Shown: positions 23,921 through 32,565 of the stretch, in pieces
Position numbering within the stretch: position 1 is the first letter of the stretch
How the letters are laid out: each line of letters starts with the position of its first letter
Assembly: GCF_023333585.1 (NCBI RefSeq)
Contig: NZ_JAIQZN010000042.1
Location: forward strand, 1-58,008
Reading direction: 5' to 3'
Origin: Argonema antarcticum A004/B2
Lineage (GTDB): Bacteria; Cyanobacteriota; Cyanobacteriia; Cyanobacteriales; Aerosakkonemataceae
Length of the DNA: 58,008 nucleotides
Position numbers and translations under genes: made by a program
The notes under the pieces: generated by a model
The model's database searches: none
The model's input: only the letters and a program-made list of their open reading frames with translations
Told to the model about the DNA's origin: nothing

Positions 23921-26158
23921 CTAAGCAATCCATATTTCATCTCCTTTGCTTTTAAACGAATAGGCAAGGGTGTCCAGCAATAAAGCGGACTGGCTGAACG
24001 CTATAGAATAAGGCGCAGTTGGATCGTGAAAACTGTATTGGTCGCTAATCGGGTAAATCGCAAAGTGCATCGGGAGTCGCAAGCGCGATCGCACTTCCGC
24101 CACCGAACGACGCAGCACATAACTGACTAAAGCTTCTTTCCTCAACCGCTTATTGATTTCACCAATCCAATAGTTCTCAGGTTGCCAAACCTCGATACCT
24201 GTCAAAACTTGAACCTTCCAAGCATCTGCGATCGCATCCAACTTGCCTGAATAGGTAAAGCGCCAGTTTAGCCGTTCTTCCCGATATGTCCGTAACTTCA
24301 TGAAGGCGAGACAGTGTGCAAATCGCCCTTTGGCGATCGGTTGTCCGAGGCGTTCAGCAGTTTGGAGAAGCGATCGCATAAACTCCTCTTTAGTCATCAC
24401 TTCAATTTCTAGATTGCTCAAAATTCCTGGCAAATCGTAAGTTTTAAACCTATCTGCCTCATTTGATTCTGTTAGATCGTAAATGCCGCACCCAAGAGGA
24501 CTAGACCCTCGAAAACTTGCTGCATCTTCTGTAATTGGATTTCCCTTTTCCTTACCAGAGAGTTGTTGCCACTCTCTTTCCCATGCCATGCTAAGACCAA
24601 ACACCTTTTTCAGGCTGGTATTAAACACTTTTTCGCAAGCCGTTTGAAATGCGTTCTGACTGCCTTCATACTGCTGCTTAATTGTCTTATGTCCTAGCTG
24701 TCGGCAAATCCGCATTGACTGTACTGCACCCCAGCGAGAGTAATATCCTTCAAAATCATTGATTCGGCGGTAATTGTCACGAATTTGATTGTGAAAAAAG
24801 GAACGGTCATAAATGCCACTTGCTTCTAAAGGTGGCGAATCACCGAGAAACAGCTTTTCTACTAGAAAATTGGGTACGAGTGCGTAAGCTGTGAAAGTTA
24901 CAAAAGTAATATTTTGCCCATTTTGTTCATATCCGTCATGCCGTCCTAAACGTCCTAACCGCTGGATGAAGCTACCTGAATCTGCTGATTCAAAGATGAG
25001 AAAATTAATCTTGAAATCAACGCCGACATCGATTGTGCTAGTACCGATAACCAAGTCAGCTTGTAGCGATCGCTCTTTGTCCTCCTGACCAGATAAGCCC
25101 GTATTCTCGCCAACTACTAAACCATGAGGTGCCAGCAATTCTCGGAAAAATGGTGTAAGACGCTTCACTGCTGCGATCGAGTTGAGAATGATTGCCCCTT
25201 TGCTACCTGGATGCTGCTGAAAGTGAGCCAAGATGAGATTACTGCTTTCTTTCAGCCAAGTTTCAGAAGCTTTAGAAGTTGGTTCCAAGGAGATAAACTG
25301 AAGAGAAATTTCTCGCGATACTTGTCGCCATCCTTCTGCTTTCAGTTGGTGAGACTGATCCTCTGTATCCGGGAACTGATATTTATTCTCCTCAAGTGGG
25401 TTAATTTCCTTACACCTAAAGCCAGATAACCTTAATCTCTCTATCAGTTGTTTATTTGGGGTTGCTGATAAAAAGAGAAATTTCTTGCGGCGATTCGTAT
25501 TTTTAATTAACAGCATTGTGTTAATCGCGCTGGCAATTTGCGGAGCCTGAAAAACATGAAATTCATCAAAAATGAATAGATCGAAATCTTTGTCAATCCG
25601 GTTCCATAGCTTATCAGGACTGTCATCACGAGTTAAATATGCACCTCGATGCAAGTAGTGAAGGATATCAGGGTTAGTCAGCAGGATTTCAGCTTGCCCT
25701 GTGCGAGTAGCAATTGCCGCTGCTTTCTTTAGCCCTTCATTTTCAGCATAAATTTCTAATTCTTGCCCACTGAGTCTAACCACACGAGGCTTGATATCAG
25801 GCTGAAATTGTTCAATATAGCCCTGAATTTGCGTTTCCTGGTCACGGGCAAGTTCATTGGTTGGATACAGCCCGATTGCCAAAAAGTCTGTTATTAGTGC
25901 CTGTAGAAAAGCTGCTAAACTTTTGCCATCGCCCGTCATGGCGGTATTAAAGATAACGTCGATATTCGGGTCGCGTATTGCCTCCAAAGTTGCGGCTTGA
26001 TGCCACGAAAGCGACCAACCATCGGGTAGTTTGACACCTTCCGGCACTTCGGATGCAGGGCAAGAGTAAACGGGTTTAAGTGCGATCGAGTTGATGAAGC
26101 GATCGCTCAGTCCGTAAGCTTGAGACAGTTGCTCGTCATTCATCCTCTTATTCCTCAT
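23921..26158 (-). CDS. cas3: Type I-D helicase Cas3 (Cas3', no HD domain)
   Basis: Superfamily 2 helicase recruited by the I-D effector; in this subtype the HD nuclease is in Cas10d, and indeed no HD motif is seen here. Motifs: I in NTAMTGDGKSLAAFL (about residue 70), II in IFDEFHVF, III in FLFLSATPN, and V/VI in TSTIDVGVDFKINFL and FIQRLGRLGRHDG. I chose the ATG at 26158 because it overlaps the stop of the DUF433 gene as ATGA; an upstream ATG at 26197 would lie inside that gene. 745 residues. A divergent 24-codon relic of its N-terminus lies at 26505-26579. Confidence 0.94.
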   Translation of the reverse strand: MRNKRMNDEQLSQAYGLSDRFINSIALKPVYSCPASEVPEGVKLPDGWSLSWHQAATLEAIRDPNIDVIFNTAMTGDGKSLAAFLQALITDFLAIGLYPTNELARDQETQIQGYIEQFQPDIKPRVVRLSGQELEIYAENEGLKKAAAIATRTGQAEILLTNPDILHYLHRGAYLTRDDSPDKLWNRIDKDFDLFIFDEFHVFQAPQIASAINTMLLIKNTNRRKKFLFLSATPNKQLIERLRLSGFRCKEINPLEENKYQFPDTEDQSHQLKAEGWRQVSREISLQFISLEPTSKASETWLKESSNLILAHFQQHPGSKGAIILNSIAAVKRLTPFFRELLAPHGLVVGENTGLSGQEDKERSLQADLVIGTSTIDVGVDFKINFLIFESADSGSFIQRLGRLGRHDGYEQNGQNITFVTFTAYALVPNFLVEKLFLGDSPPLEASGIYDRSFFHNQIRDNYRRINDFEGYYSRWGAVQSMRICRQLGHKTIKQQYEGSQNAFQTACEKVFNTSLKKVFGLSMAWEREWQQLSGKEKGNPITEDAASFRGSSPLGCGIYDLTESNEADRFKTYDLPGILSNLEIEVMTKEEFMRSLLQTAERLGQPIAKGRFAHCLAFMKLRTYREERLNWRFTYSGKLDAIADAWKVQVLTGIEVWQPENYWIGEINKRLRKEALVSYVLRRSVAEVRSRLRLPMHFAIYPISDQYSFHDPTAPYSIAFSQSALLLDTLAYSFKSKGDEIWIA

Positions 26159-26412
26159 ATTGTTTCTTTGGCTCGATTTAGAGGAATTTCCATCCATCCG
26201 CCTCGCGCCATCTCAGCACCATAGGCGATGCAAGCCAGCACATCCTCTCGCTCAATGCTGGGATACGCCTCTAGAATCTCGTCGATTATCATTCCACCTG
26301 CTAAATAATCCAGAATCAAAGACACCCAAATCCGATGTCCGCGAATGCAAGGTGTACCAAAGCAGATATTCGGATCGATCGAGATGCGGGATAGCAGGTC
26401 ATCATTAGCCAT
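26155..26412 (-). CDS. DUF433 antitoxin-like protein
   Basis: An 85-residue DUF433 protein (ISIDPNICFGTPCIRGHRIWVSLIL, then ILEAYPSIEREDVLACIAYGAE), a helix-turn-helix-like family usually acting as VapB-type antitoxin next to a PIN-like DUF5615 toxin. No toxin partner is present. Its stop overlaps the cas3 start, so cas3 translation is probably coupled to it and it occupies the first place of the cas3 transcript. Confidence 0.88.
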   Translation of the reverse strand: MANDDLLSRISIDPNICFGTPCIRGHRIWVSLILDYLAGGMIIDEILEAYPSIEREDVLACIAYGAEMARGGWMEIPLNRAKETI

Positions 26413-26504
26413 TGGTACTTCTCCCTAATATGTCTTCATTGGATTAATCTAGCTTTCCTCCAGTCTACGAACACTTGGAAGAGGGGTTTTCCTTAACCAA
26501 TCCG

Positions 26505-26579
26505 CTAACCTTCTGGGAGGTTAACGCCCTGTGGTACTTCGGACGCAGGGCAAGAGTAAAGGGGTTTAAGTGCGATCGA
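26505..26579 (-). pseudogene. Relic of a second cas3 N-terminus
   Basis: Translated on the minus strand this gives SIALKPLYSCPASEVPQG then VNLPEG and a stop. The intact cas3 has SIALKPVYSCPASEVPEG then VKLPDG, so 20 of 24 residues agree, and about 45 bases are nearly identical (compare 26047-26091). Homology stops on both sides. It shows that another cas3 copy, or an older 5' end, once lay upstream of the DUF433 gene. Confidence 0.8.
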
Positions 26580-26690
26580 ATAACCATCCACAATTAAACT
26601 TCCTGTTAGAGGTGAGGTAAAATGTAGTTACAAACATAGAATGACACAACTAATTCTAAAGTGCAAGTGCATTTAAAAAATATTTCTAAA

Positions 26691-27548
26691 ATGCCCAGAA
26701 AAAAGGAAACGTTAACGCTGTCCGTCCCGCCGGGGACGAAAGAGAAACTAGAGGCGATCGCACGCCGTCTCAAGATTTTCTGGGGCAAAAGTCCCAGTCC
26801 ATCAGGGTTGGTGGTTGCGATCGCTCAAGAAGAAATCCAAGTTGGACGAGAAACCTTTACCCTGAATGACAAGCAAGTCAAAGCCTTGCGCCAAGCGACT
26901 AAAGTACTGATCGATGCAGGTCAAATTGAGGAAGCTGAAACTATAAATACACTTTTACTAAACCAAGGCGATCTGGAAGCTCCCTTGCGGCAAGCACTAC
27001 TGGAACAGCAAAATCAACCTATGCAAGCTTGGCGCGATCGCATTGACGAACTCATCGCTATGCGTCAGCCATTCCGCCTGCAATATCGCAACTCTCAGGC
27101 TCAAGATTTGGAGTTTGCCGTCCGCTTCGCAGATGTCACCTTCTATGAAAAACGCTTCTACTTACAAGTCTGGTGCGAGGAAACAGCCGACGCATTAGCG
27201 GAAAACCCCGATTTACCTGAAGTTGCTCACAATCGTTGTTTTCGGTTTGAGCGCATTAAAGGCATCCAACCCATTTCAGGTGTATGGAGAGGTGAGTTTG
27301 ATTCTCTGAAAGTGTACTTACACTTTCAGAGATGGCTGGCAAATGCCTACGAACCGAAACCTGAAGACATCGACAATGCCGTTTTGGGGGATATTCGACA
27401 GGTTGTGCGGCGTGTCGTCAATCCCTTCTGGCTGATTCGAGAAGTCTTGCGATACGGCAAAGACTGCAAAATTGTCGCTCCAGATAGCGTCAGGGAGCGA
27501 GTCAAGGGAGAGCTACGCGAGATCTGTAAGTTGTACGACCTAGAGTAA
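26691..27548 (+). CDS. WYL-domain regulator of the type I-D locus
   Basis: Transcription regulator with an N-terminal ribbon-helix-helix-like segment (MPRKKETLTLSVPPGTKEKL, then LEAIARRLKIFWGKSPSPSGL) and a C-terminal WYL-like ligand domain (about residues 120-285, FRLQYRNSQAQDLEFAVRF and FRFERIKGIQPI). In Synechocystis a gene of this type (sll7009) sits divergently before the I-D cas genes and represses them. The same position here, divergent from DUF433-cas3, supports that role. ATG at 26691 preferred; 26661 is also open. Confidence 0.82.
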   Translation: MPRKKETLTLSVPPGTKEKLEAIARRLKIFWGKSPSPSGLVVAIAQEEIQVGRETFTLNDKQVKALRQATKVLIDAGQIEEAETINTLLLNQGDLEAPLRQALLEQQNQPMQAWRDRIDELIAMRQPFRLQYRNSQAQDLEFAVRFADVTFYEKRFYLQVWCEETADALAENPDLPEVAHNRCFRFERIKGIQPISGVWRGEFDSLKVYLHFQRWLANAYEPKPEDIDNAVLGDIRQVVRRVVNPFWLIREVLRYGKDCKIVAPDSVRERVKGELREICKLYDLE

Positions 27549-27582
27549 CAGGAGCAACGCCAAAATGTGATATTTCTTTAAA

Positions 27583-28296
27583 TCACTTCTTTTTAGTGCG
27601 ATTTCGTTTGCGAGATTCTGACGCGATATTCCCGCCTTTCTTTTGCTTTCCCTTAGCGGCTTTAGCGCCAGTGGAACCAGCCGTACCCCCACCAGACGCT
27701 AAAGCATCGAGTTCCCCTGAAAATCCCAAGGATTGAGAGTTTTCAGCCGCAATTTGAGGATCAACGTTGGCGTTGTAGAATTGCTGAAATTGTTGCAGTC
27801 CCTTGTCTGTAGTCATGTCAAACCCTGCTTGTTGACCGATCGCAAAAAACGACTTAGCCATGCCAAATTTAGACGAGTCGTTCATGATATCCCTGAATTC
27901 GGGTTCAATTTCACGCAAGTACTTTAAGATTGCAGTAGCGTTACGCAGTTTAAATTCTCGCTTGAGAAATTGCCAAAACGCCAACAGTTCTGGAATCGCA
28001 TCGTCACCTTCTTCTGGAGAAAGGAGGGAGACTTTTCGGGGAAACAATTCCTCTATCACAATTTCGACATCGTTTTTGGTCATCCGAGGTAGCGTGAAAC
28101 CCTCATAACCATAGCCGTAGTAAATTAGCTGTGCTATCCAAAATCCCATTTCTGAGTGAGTTTGAAGGTATTCCTGTCCTTCGGGAGATTTGGCAAACAG
28201 CGCTATAAGCGTATCTTGGTAATCTTCCAGTATTGGCTCGGCTCGATCGTAGTCAAGACCATCAAGTTGGCGAATATCAAAAGGTTTATCTGACAT
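27583..28296 (-). CDS. Conserved-type hypothetical protein
   Basis: 237 residues, no recognised family. The first two thirds are helical and aromatic (MGFWIAQLIYYGYGYEGFTLPRM; ELLAFWQFLKREFKLRNATAIL); the last third is low-complexity Gly/Ser/Ala ending in a basic tail (KAAKGKQKKGGNIASESRKRNR). No signal peptide or membrane segment. It converges on the WYL gene (34-base gap). Nothing ties it to CRISPR beyond position. Confidence 0.65.
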   Translation of the reverse strand: MSDKPFDIRQLDGLDYDRAEPILEDYQDTLIALFAKSPEGQEYLQTHSEMGFWIAQLIYYGYGYEGFTLPRMTKNDVEIVIEELFPRKVSLLSPEEGDDAIPELLAFWQFLKREFKLRNATAILKYLREIEPEFRDIMNDSSKFGMAKSFFAIGQQAGFDMTTDKGLQQFQQFYNANVDPQIAAENSQSLGFSGELDALASGGGTAGSTGAKAAKGKQKKGGNIASESRKRNRTKKK

Positions 28297-28696
28297 ATTC
28301 GGATAAAAAGCGATTGAAGTTTAATTTGCTCTACAACCAAGATAAATAAGCTTGTTACCGACTTTTAAATTCTTCATAATTTAATTATAATTTTGCAGAT
28401 ATTTTTGTTGCCTGGTGGTCATTGTAGCTTTTTAGACAATGAATACCCGTGCAGTACGATATTCGTGCTGTAGATCGACTGTGGGTAAATTGAAGTAGCG
28501 ATCGCTTTGGCGTTCCGTCCAGAAACGCATCGATCGGAATCTACGTCCAACCCAGATGTACGATCGCGTTTTGTGGTACGATTTTACCAGTGATTTCAGA
28601 CCCTATACCGCGCAAAAACTTCCGAGTTTTGCGCCGAGTGCAAATAATATAGTATAACTGAAGATAAAGTACATACTAAATACCTGTGATCAAATC
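28297..28696. other. 400-base gap, no gene seen
   Basis: AT-rich in its first part (ATAATTTAATTATAATTTTG near 28375). It contains three HIP1-like sites and a possible promoter region for the next gene (TAGTATAACT at about 28650). No RNA gene, repeat or ORF was recognised. Confidence 0.5.
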
Positions 28697-29425
28697 ATGA
28701 AACACGCAGTCAAAATGCTGGAGCCAACCGATTTATGGTATCTCCAAAATAACATCAACAAAGAAACTAACAAACTTCACCATCCCACTAAAAATATTCC
28801 GTTTGTTCAGCAAGTGGAAATTGAGCTTGATAATTCGGGAACGGTAATCCAAAAAGGTGCGTTGCATAGGTGTATCGGTCAATTAACTTATGGCATTTAT
28901 AAAACCGATAATCGTTTGAGAGATATTTGGGTATCTTTGAAGACAGAAGCGGAATACAATGCTCCGGTTTATAAAGGTACAGGTATGGTTTATCTGGAAC
29001 CTAGACAAAAAGGTAATTTCCTACATTACACATCCATTGAAATCATAGAAAAAGAACAATGGGAATTTGATGATGGGATATTCCAGTTTTGTTCGGATAA
29101 TGTAGTTATAGGTGCAAAAAAACTAAAATATCGACAAATGATTGGGTCTAGTGATGGGAGGTGGAGAATTGCGATCGCAGCTTTAGCTGGACAAAAATCT
29201 ACGGTTGTAGTGGGTACAGTTGCACCAGCTAAGATTGTTCACCTAAAAAGAGGTGAAACTGTGATAGCTGATTATGACTTTGTTAAAGGATTTACAAATG
29301 GAATTCAAGAAGATTATCGAAAATTAGGTCATTTTGGTAGAGGTGGTGGAGAAGGTTTTGTTTGGATTTATGAAGGTGAAGGTAAATTATTAGTATCTGA
29401 AACTGAGGGTATGGGTTTGGGTTAA
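28697..29425 (+). CDS. AIM24-like beta-sandwich protein
   Basis: 242 residues. The C-terminal half (IAIAALAGQKSTVVVGTVAPAKIVHLKRGETVIADYDF-type pattern, then FGRGGGEGFVWIYEGEGKLLV) resembles the AIM24/TRAP-like family, whose members have a GxGxxF...GxGxxxL ending. The N-terminal half has no recognised domain. Function is not established for bacterial members. It is a single gene followed by heptamer repeats. Confidence 0.5.
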   Translation: MKHAVKMLEPTDLWYLQNNINKETNKLHHPTKNIPFVQQVEIELDNSGTVIQKGALHRCIGQLTYGIYKTDNRLRDIWVSLKTEAEYNAPVYKGTGMVYLEPRQKGNFLHYTSIEIIEKEQWEFDDGIFQFCSDNVVIGAKKLKYRQMIGSSDGRWRIAIAALAGQKSTVVVGTVAPAKIVHLKRGETVIADYDFVKGFTNGIQEDYRKLGHFGRGGGEGFVWIYEGEGKLLVSETEGMGLG

Positions 29426-29432
29426 ATTATTT

Positions 29433-29487
29433 CCCAATCCCCAATCCCCAATCCCCAATCCCCAATCCCCAATCCCCAATCCCCAAT
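29433..29487. repeat. Heptamer tandem repeat (CCCCAAT)n
   Basis: About eight tandem copies of the 7-base unit CCCCAAT between the AIM24-like and ArsC-like genes. Short heptamer tandem repeats of this kind are typical of filamentous cyanobacteria. No coding potential. Confidence 0.95.
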
Positions 29488-29509
29488 TCCTAATAACTAA
29501 GCAAGCATT

Positions 29510-29866
29510 ATGTCGATTCAAGTTTACGGAATACCTAATTGCGGAACCTGTAAGAAAGCGTTTAAGTGGCTCGAAGATAACGACATTAAGTACGAGTTCG
29601 TTAACACAAAGGAAAATCCACCAAACCGCGAGATGCTCATTAGTTGGGTGAAAGATCTGGGGTTTAAACCGATGCGTAACACCTCCGGTCAATCCTATCG
29701 TGCATTAGGCGATCGGAAAAACTCTTGGACTGATGAGCAGTGGATTGAGGCATTTGCTAAAGATGCAATGCTCCTCAAGCGACCGCTTTTTGTTAAGGAT
29801 GAAACGGCTGTAATTGTTGGTTTTAGAGACAAAGAAGACTCGATTATATCCATTCTTAATTGTTGA
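29510..29866 (+). CDS. ArsC/Spx-family thioredoxin-fold protein
   Basis: 118 residues with the family opening IQVYGIPNCGTCKKAFKWL, a CxxC redox pair, and a typical ArsC/Spx helix pattern (SYRALGDRKNSWTDEQWIEAFAKDAMLLKRPL). Members are arsenate-reductase-like or Spx-like; the CxxC with a TGQSYR-type middle is common in cyanobacterial proteins of unknown substrate. No ars genes lie nearby, so an arsenate role is not supported by context. Confidence 0.85.
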   Translation: MSIQVYGIPNCGTCKKAFKWLEDNDIKYEFVNTKENPPNREMLISWVKDLGFKPMRNTSGQSYRALGDRKNSWTDEQWIEAFAKDAMLLKRPLFVKDETAVIVGFRDKEDSIISILNC

Positions 29867-30004
29867 TTGTGTAAGCTACGAAGGCAGAAATAATCTACTC
29901 CCGCTGAGTAGATATAGCTTGGTCGGCAAAAGTCTACCTTAAGATTCTACCCAGTTCTTAAAAGATTATCTAGGCTGAGATTAGCAAGCAATGGGAAGAA
30001 ATCT

Positions 30005-30568
30005 ATGACAAGTAATGTTTCTGGTGACATTAACAAGGGTGTTAATGGATCTCTCTGGATGGGCATTCTCTTGATTGTTTTGGGTATTGCAGCGATCGCT
30101 ATACCTGCTGTCTCGACAATCGTCATTGAAACTTTGGTCGCTCTGATCCTCGTCTCTGCTGGATCTGCCAAACTGGTTTACGCATTTCAAAGCCGCGATA
30201 ATGGAGGCTTCCTTTGGAAGGTATTGTTGAGTGTCCTCTACGTCGCAACGGGTGTGATGCTGTTTTTTTATCCCTTAACGGGTGTCCTTACACTAACCCT
30301 GTTGCTGGGAACTTTTTTGCTGACGGAAGGCACCTTCGAGTTAATCCTGGCATTTCGGTTACGTCCCCAACAGAATTGGACGTGGGTGCTAATTAACGGC
30401 ATCATTACCCTGGTATTGGGTGCAATGATTTGGTTCCAGTGGCCCTTCGATGCGCCTTGGGCGATCGGCACTCTGGTTGGTGCTAGCGTTCTGTTCACTG
30501 GCATTTCACGAGTCATGCTGTCCTTGAATCTCCCTTCTGCACCGAATCAGTCAAATCAAGCTGTTTGA
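30005..30568 (+). CDS. HdeD-family (DUF308) membrane protein
   Basis: 187 residues with six hydrophobic helices in three repeats (SLWMGILLIVLGIAAIAIP; LLSVLYVATGVMLFFYP; LINGIITLVLGAMIWFQWP), the pattern of the acid-resistance HdeD family. Role outside enterobacteria is unclear. It is followed by an unrelated gene; no operon is apparent. Confidence 0.88.
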   Translation: MTSNVSGDINKGVNGSLWMGILLIVLGIAAIAIPAVSTIVIETLVALILVSAGSAKLVYAFQSRDNGGFLWKVLLSVLYVATGVMLFFYPLTGVLTLTLLLGTFLLTEGTFELILAFRLRPQQNWTWVLINGIITLVLGAMIWFQWPFDAPWAIGTLVGASVLFTGISRVMLSLNLPSAPNQSNQAV

Positions 30569-30714
30569 GTCTAAAGTGCTGTAATCTGGCGTATGGTGGG
30601 CTTTTAGCCCACTTTTATGGTCAGAAATAGGTAGAACAGAGATTGCGCTTTGCGGTAAAATTCAAGATGCCGCCGTAATTCCAGCGCCCCCTGAACTCCC
30701 AACTACAGCCAACA

Positions 30715-31896
30715 ATGAGATTCACACCACTACTGATAATTTTTATCCTGTTGATTTCTGGCTGCGATCGCAAAATTAATCCTGACAGCACTCTCAGTGC
30801 AAAAACTGGAGTCTCAGAACAACCAGAAGCGCCTCAAAAGCCAAAAGCTTATACAAAAGAAGCGAAATTGATTGCTGTTGGCGACATTCTGATGCACATG
30901 GCGCTGACTCGCTCCGGTTACAATCCCCAAAAGAAAACCTATAACTTTGACCATTTTTTCAAAGAAGTCAAGCCGATTATTGCCACTGGCGATTGGGCGA
31001 TCGCAAATCTAGAGATACCTGTAGCAGGCCCAGAATTGGGTTATTCAGAATATCCTATTTTTAATGCTCCAGCACAAATAGTCGATGCGGCCAAAGGCGC
31101 TGGCTTTAATATATTGACAAATGCCAATAATCATGCTTTAGACAAAGGTGAAAAGGGAATAATTAATACGATTAAGAATATTCGATCGCGTGGATTGCCT
31201 TCAGTCGGCACAGCTACTTCGCCCAAGGAAGCAGAGAAGATTTTGATCGTCAAGAAAAACGACATTTCGATGGCGGTTATGGCTTATACTTTTGGCACGA
31301 ATGGTATTCCTATTCCCAAAGGTAAAAACTATCTTGTCTCGCTGATTGATGAAAATAAAATCATCAAAGATATTGCCAGAGCGAAGAAACAGGGAGCCGA
31401 TGCGGTCACCATTTCCTTACATTTTGGCGATGAGTATCAGCGTCAACCTAACGCCGGACAAAAACAACTGGTCAAAAAGTTAATTGAATCTGGTGCTGAT
31501 ATTATTCTCGGCTGTCATCCCCATGTTGTACAACCTTACCAAATATTAAAGTTACGCGGTAAAGACGGTAAACCTAGAACCGGAGTTGTCATTTATTCAA
31601 TGGGAAATTTTATCGCTTATCAGATTGGTTCTTACAAAGATCTTGGGGTAATCTTTTCAGTGAATATTCGCAAACGCTTTCCCGAAAAAACTATCGAAAT
31701 TACCAACGTCGAAGCGATTCCTACCTGGACTCATAATTATACACTGAATAATAATTTAAATTTTCGCGTTTTGCCCATTGAAGCAGTCGTGAATAGAAAA
31801 AACGATCCACTTCTACCAGCTAGTAAGTATCCAGTTCTCAAAAATCAATTGCTTGATATGAAGCGTCACCTCAAATCATTAAGCAGTGATAAATAA
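30715..31896 (+). CDS. CapA-family lipoprotein metallophosphatase
   Basis: 393 residues with a lipobox (LLISGC, Cys near residue 16), so probably membrane-anchored outside the cytoplasm. The CapA/PGA-synthesis-type domain has AVGDILMHMALT, NLEIPVAG, NANNHALDKGEKGI and LGCHPHVVQPYQIL, the metal-binding set of the calcineurin-like fold. In Bacillus the family is tied to polyglutamate capsules; no capBC genes are present here, so the substrate is unknown. Confidence 0.88.
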   Translation: MRFTPLLIIFILLISGCDRKINPDSTLSAKTGVSEQPEAPQKPKAYTKEAKLIAVGDILMHMALTRSGYNPQKKTYNFDHFFKEVKPIIATGDWAIANLEIPVAGPELGYSEYPIFNAPAQIVDAAKGAGFNILTNANNHALDKGEKGIINTIKNIRSRGLPSVGTATSPKEAEKILIVKKNDISMAVMAYTFGTNGIPIPKGKNYLVSLIDENKIIKDIARAKKQGADAVTISLHFGDEYQRQPNAGQKQLVKKLIESGADIILGCHPHVVQPYQILKLRGKDGKPRTGVVIYSMGNFIAYQIGSYKDLGVIFSVNIRKRFPEKTIEITNVEAIPTWTHNYTLNNNLNFRVLPIEAVVNRKNDPLLPASKYPVLKNQLLDMKRHLKSLSSDK

Positions 31897-31955
31897 TTTT
31901 GAGTTTTGACTTCGTTAGTACAATCGTCAAATTGTCTGTTTTCATCGTTGGTTAA

Positions 31956-32006
31956 TTTTTTACCACAGATGAAGACAGATGAACACAGATGAACACAGAT
32001 AAGAAT
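31956..32006. repeat. CACAGATGAA-type repeat, copy 1
   Basis: TTTTTTACCACAGATGAAG followed by ACAGATGAACACAGATGAA and ACACAGATAAG; a related copy lies inverted at 32484-32522. The two flank the DUF4336 remnant. This is a widespread intergenic repeat type. Confidence 0.7.
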
Positions 32007-32065
32007 AAGAAGGCGATTTTTTTAGGTAACTAATGTTACCGGATATGAGATGATTTTTGACTTTT

Positions 32066-32479
32066 CTACACTTTTTCCTTTGCTGGCGGCGTGACTCCCA
32101 TTTTGTTGAGGATAACTTCCAGTTCCTTTAGCAATTTAAAGTCTGACTGCGGCAGAAACTGACTGCTAGTTCCGAACAAACTATCAGCTACAGAAGGGTT
32201 TTTCTCAAGGAAAGCGAACGCCTGTCGAAACTGACGCGGATTTGCGGAGATAGGCGAGTCAAAATGGCAGGGAATAATTCGATCGAAATTCCAGCTCGCT
32301 ACCTTGTCGGCCCAGTCGATCGCTTCTTTGGGCGATCGGTTGAGAATAAGCGTCTGCAAAATGGGTGCCACAAACAAGCGTCCGTCCCCTCGCAGCGCAT
32401 CAAATGACTGCTTCCACTCATTTTTCCATTTGAACGGAAACCAACCGAAATACGCCTTCCTAGAGCGATCTTTCCAGAC
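32066..32479 (-). pseudogene. DUF4336 protein, 5'-truncated remnant
   Basis: The open frame continues upstream of the only internal ATG (32377) without a start: KAYFGWFPFKWKNEWKQSF, then DALRGDGRLFVAPILQTLIL, then DWADKVASWNFDRIIPCHFD. This is the C-terminal part of a DUF4336 (metallo-hydrolase-like) protein. The frame loses homology at about 32479, where an inverted CAGATGAA repeat begins, so the N-terminal half is gone. Confidence 0.75.
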
Positions 32480-32483
32480 GAAT

Positions 32484-32522
32484 ATACATCTGTATTCATC
32501 TGCGTTTATCTGCGGTAAAAAA
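32484..32522. repeat. CACAGATGAA-type repeat, inverted copy 2
   Basis: Complement of the unit at 31956-32006 (ATACATCTGTATTCATCTGC, then GTTTATCTGCGGTAAAAAA). It lies exactly where the DUF4336 frame is cut off, which suggests recombination at the repeat removed the rest of the gene. Confidence 0.65.
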
Positions 32523-32565
32523 TATCCAAAACCTACTTTTACGATCGGCTCTTAGAAGATAGATT

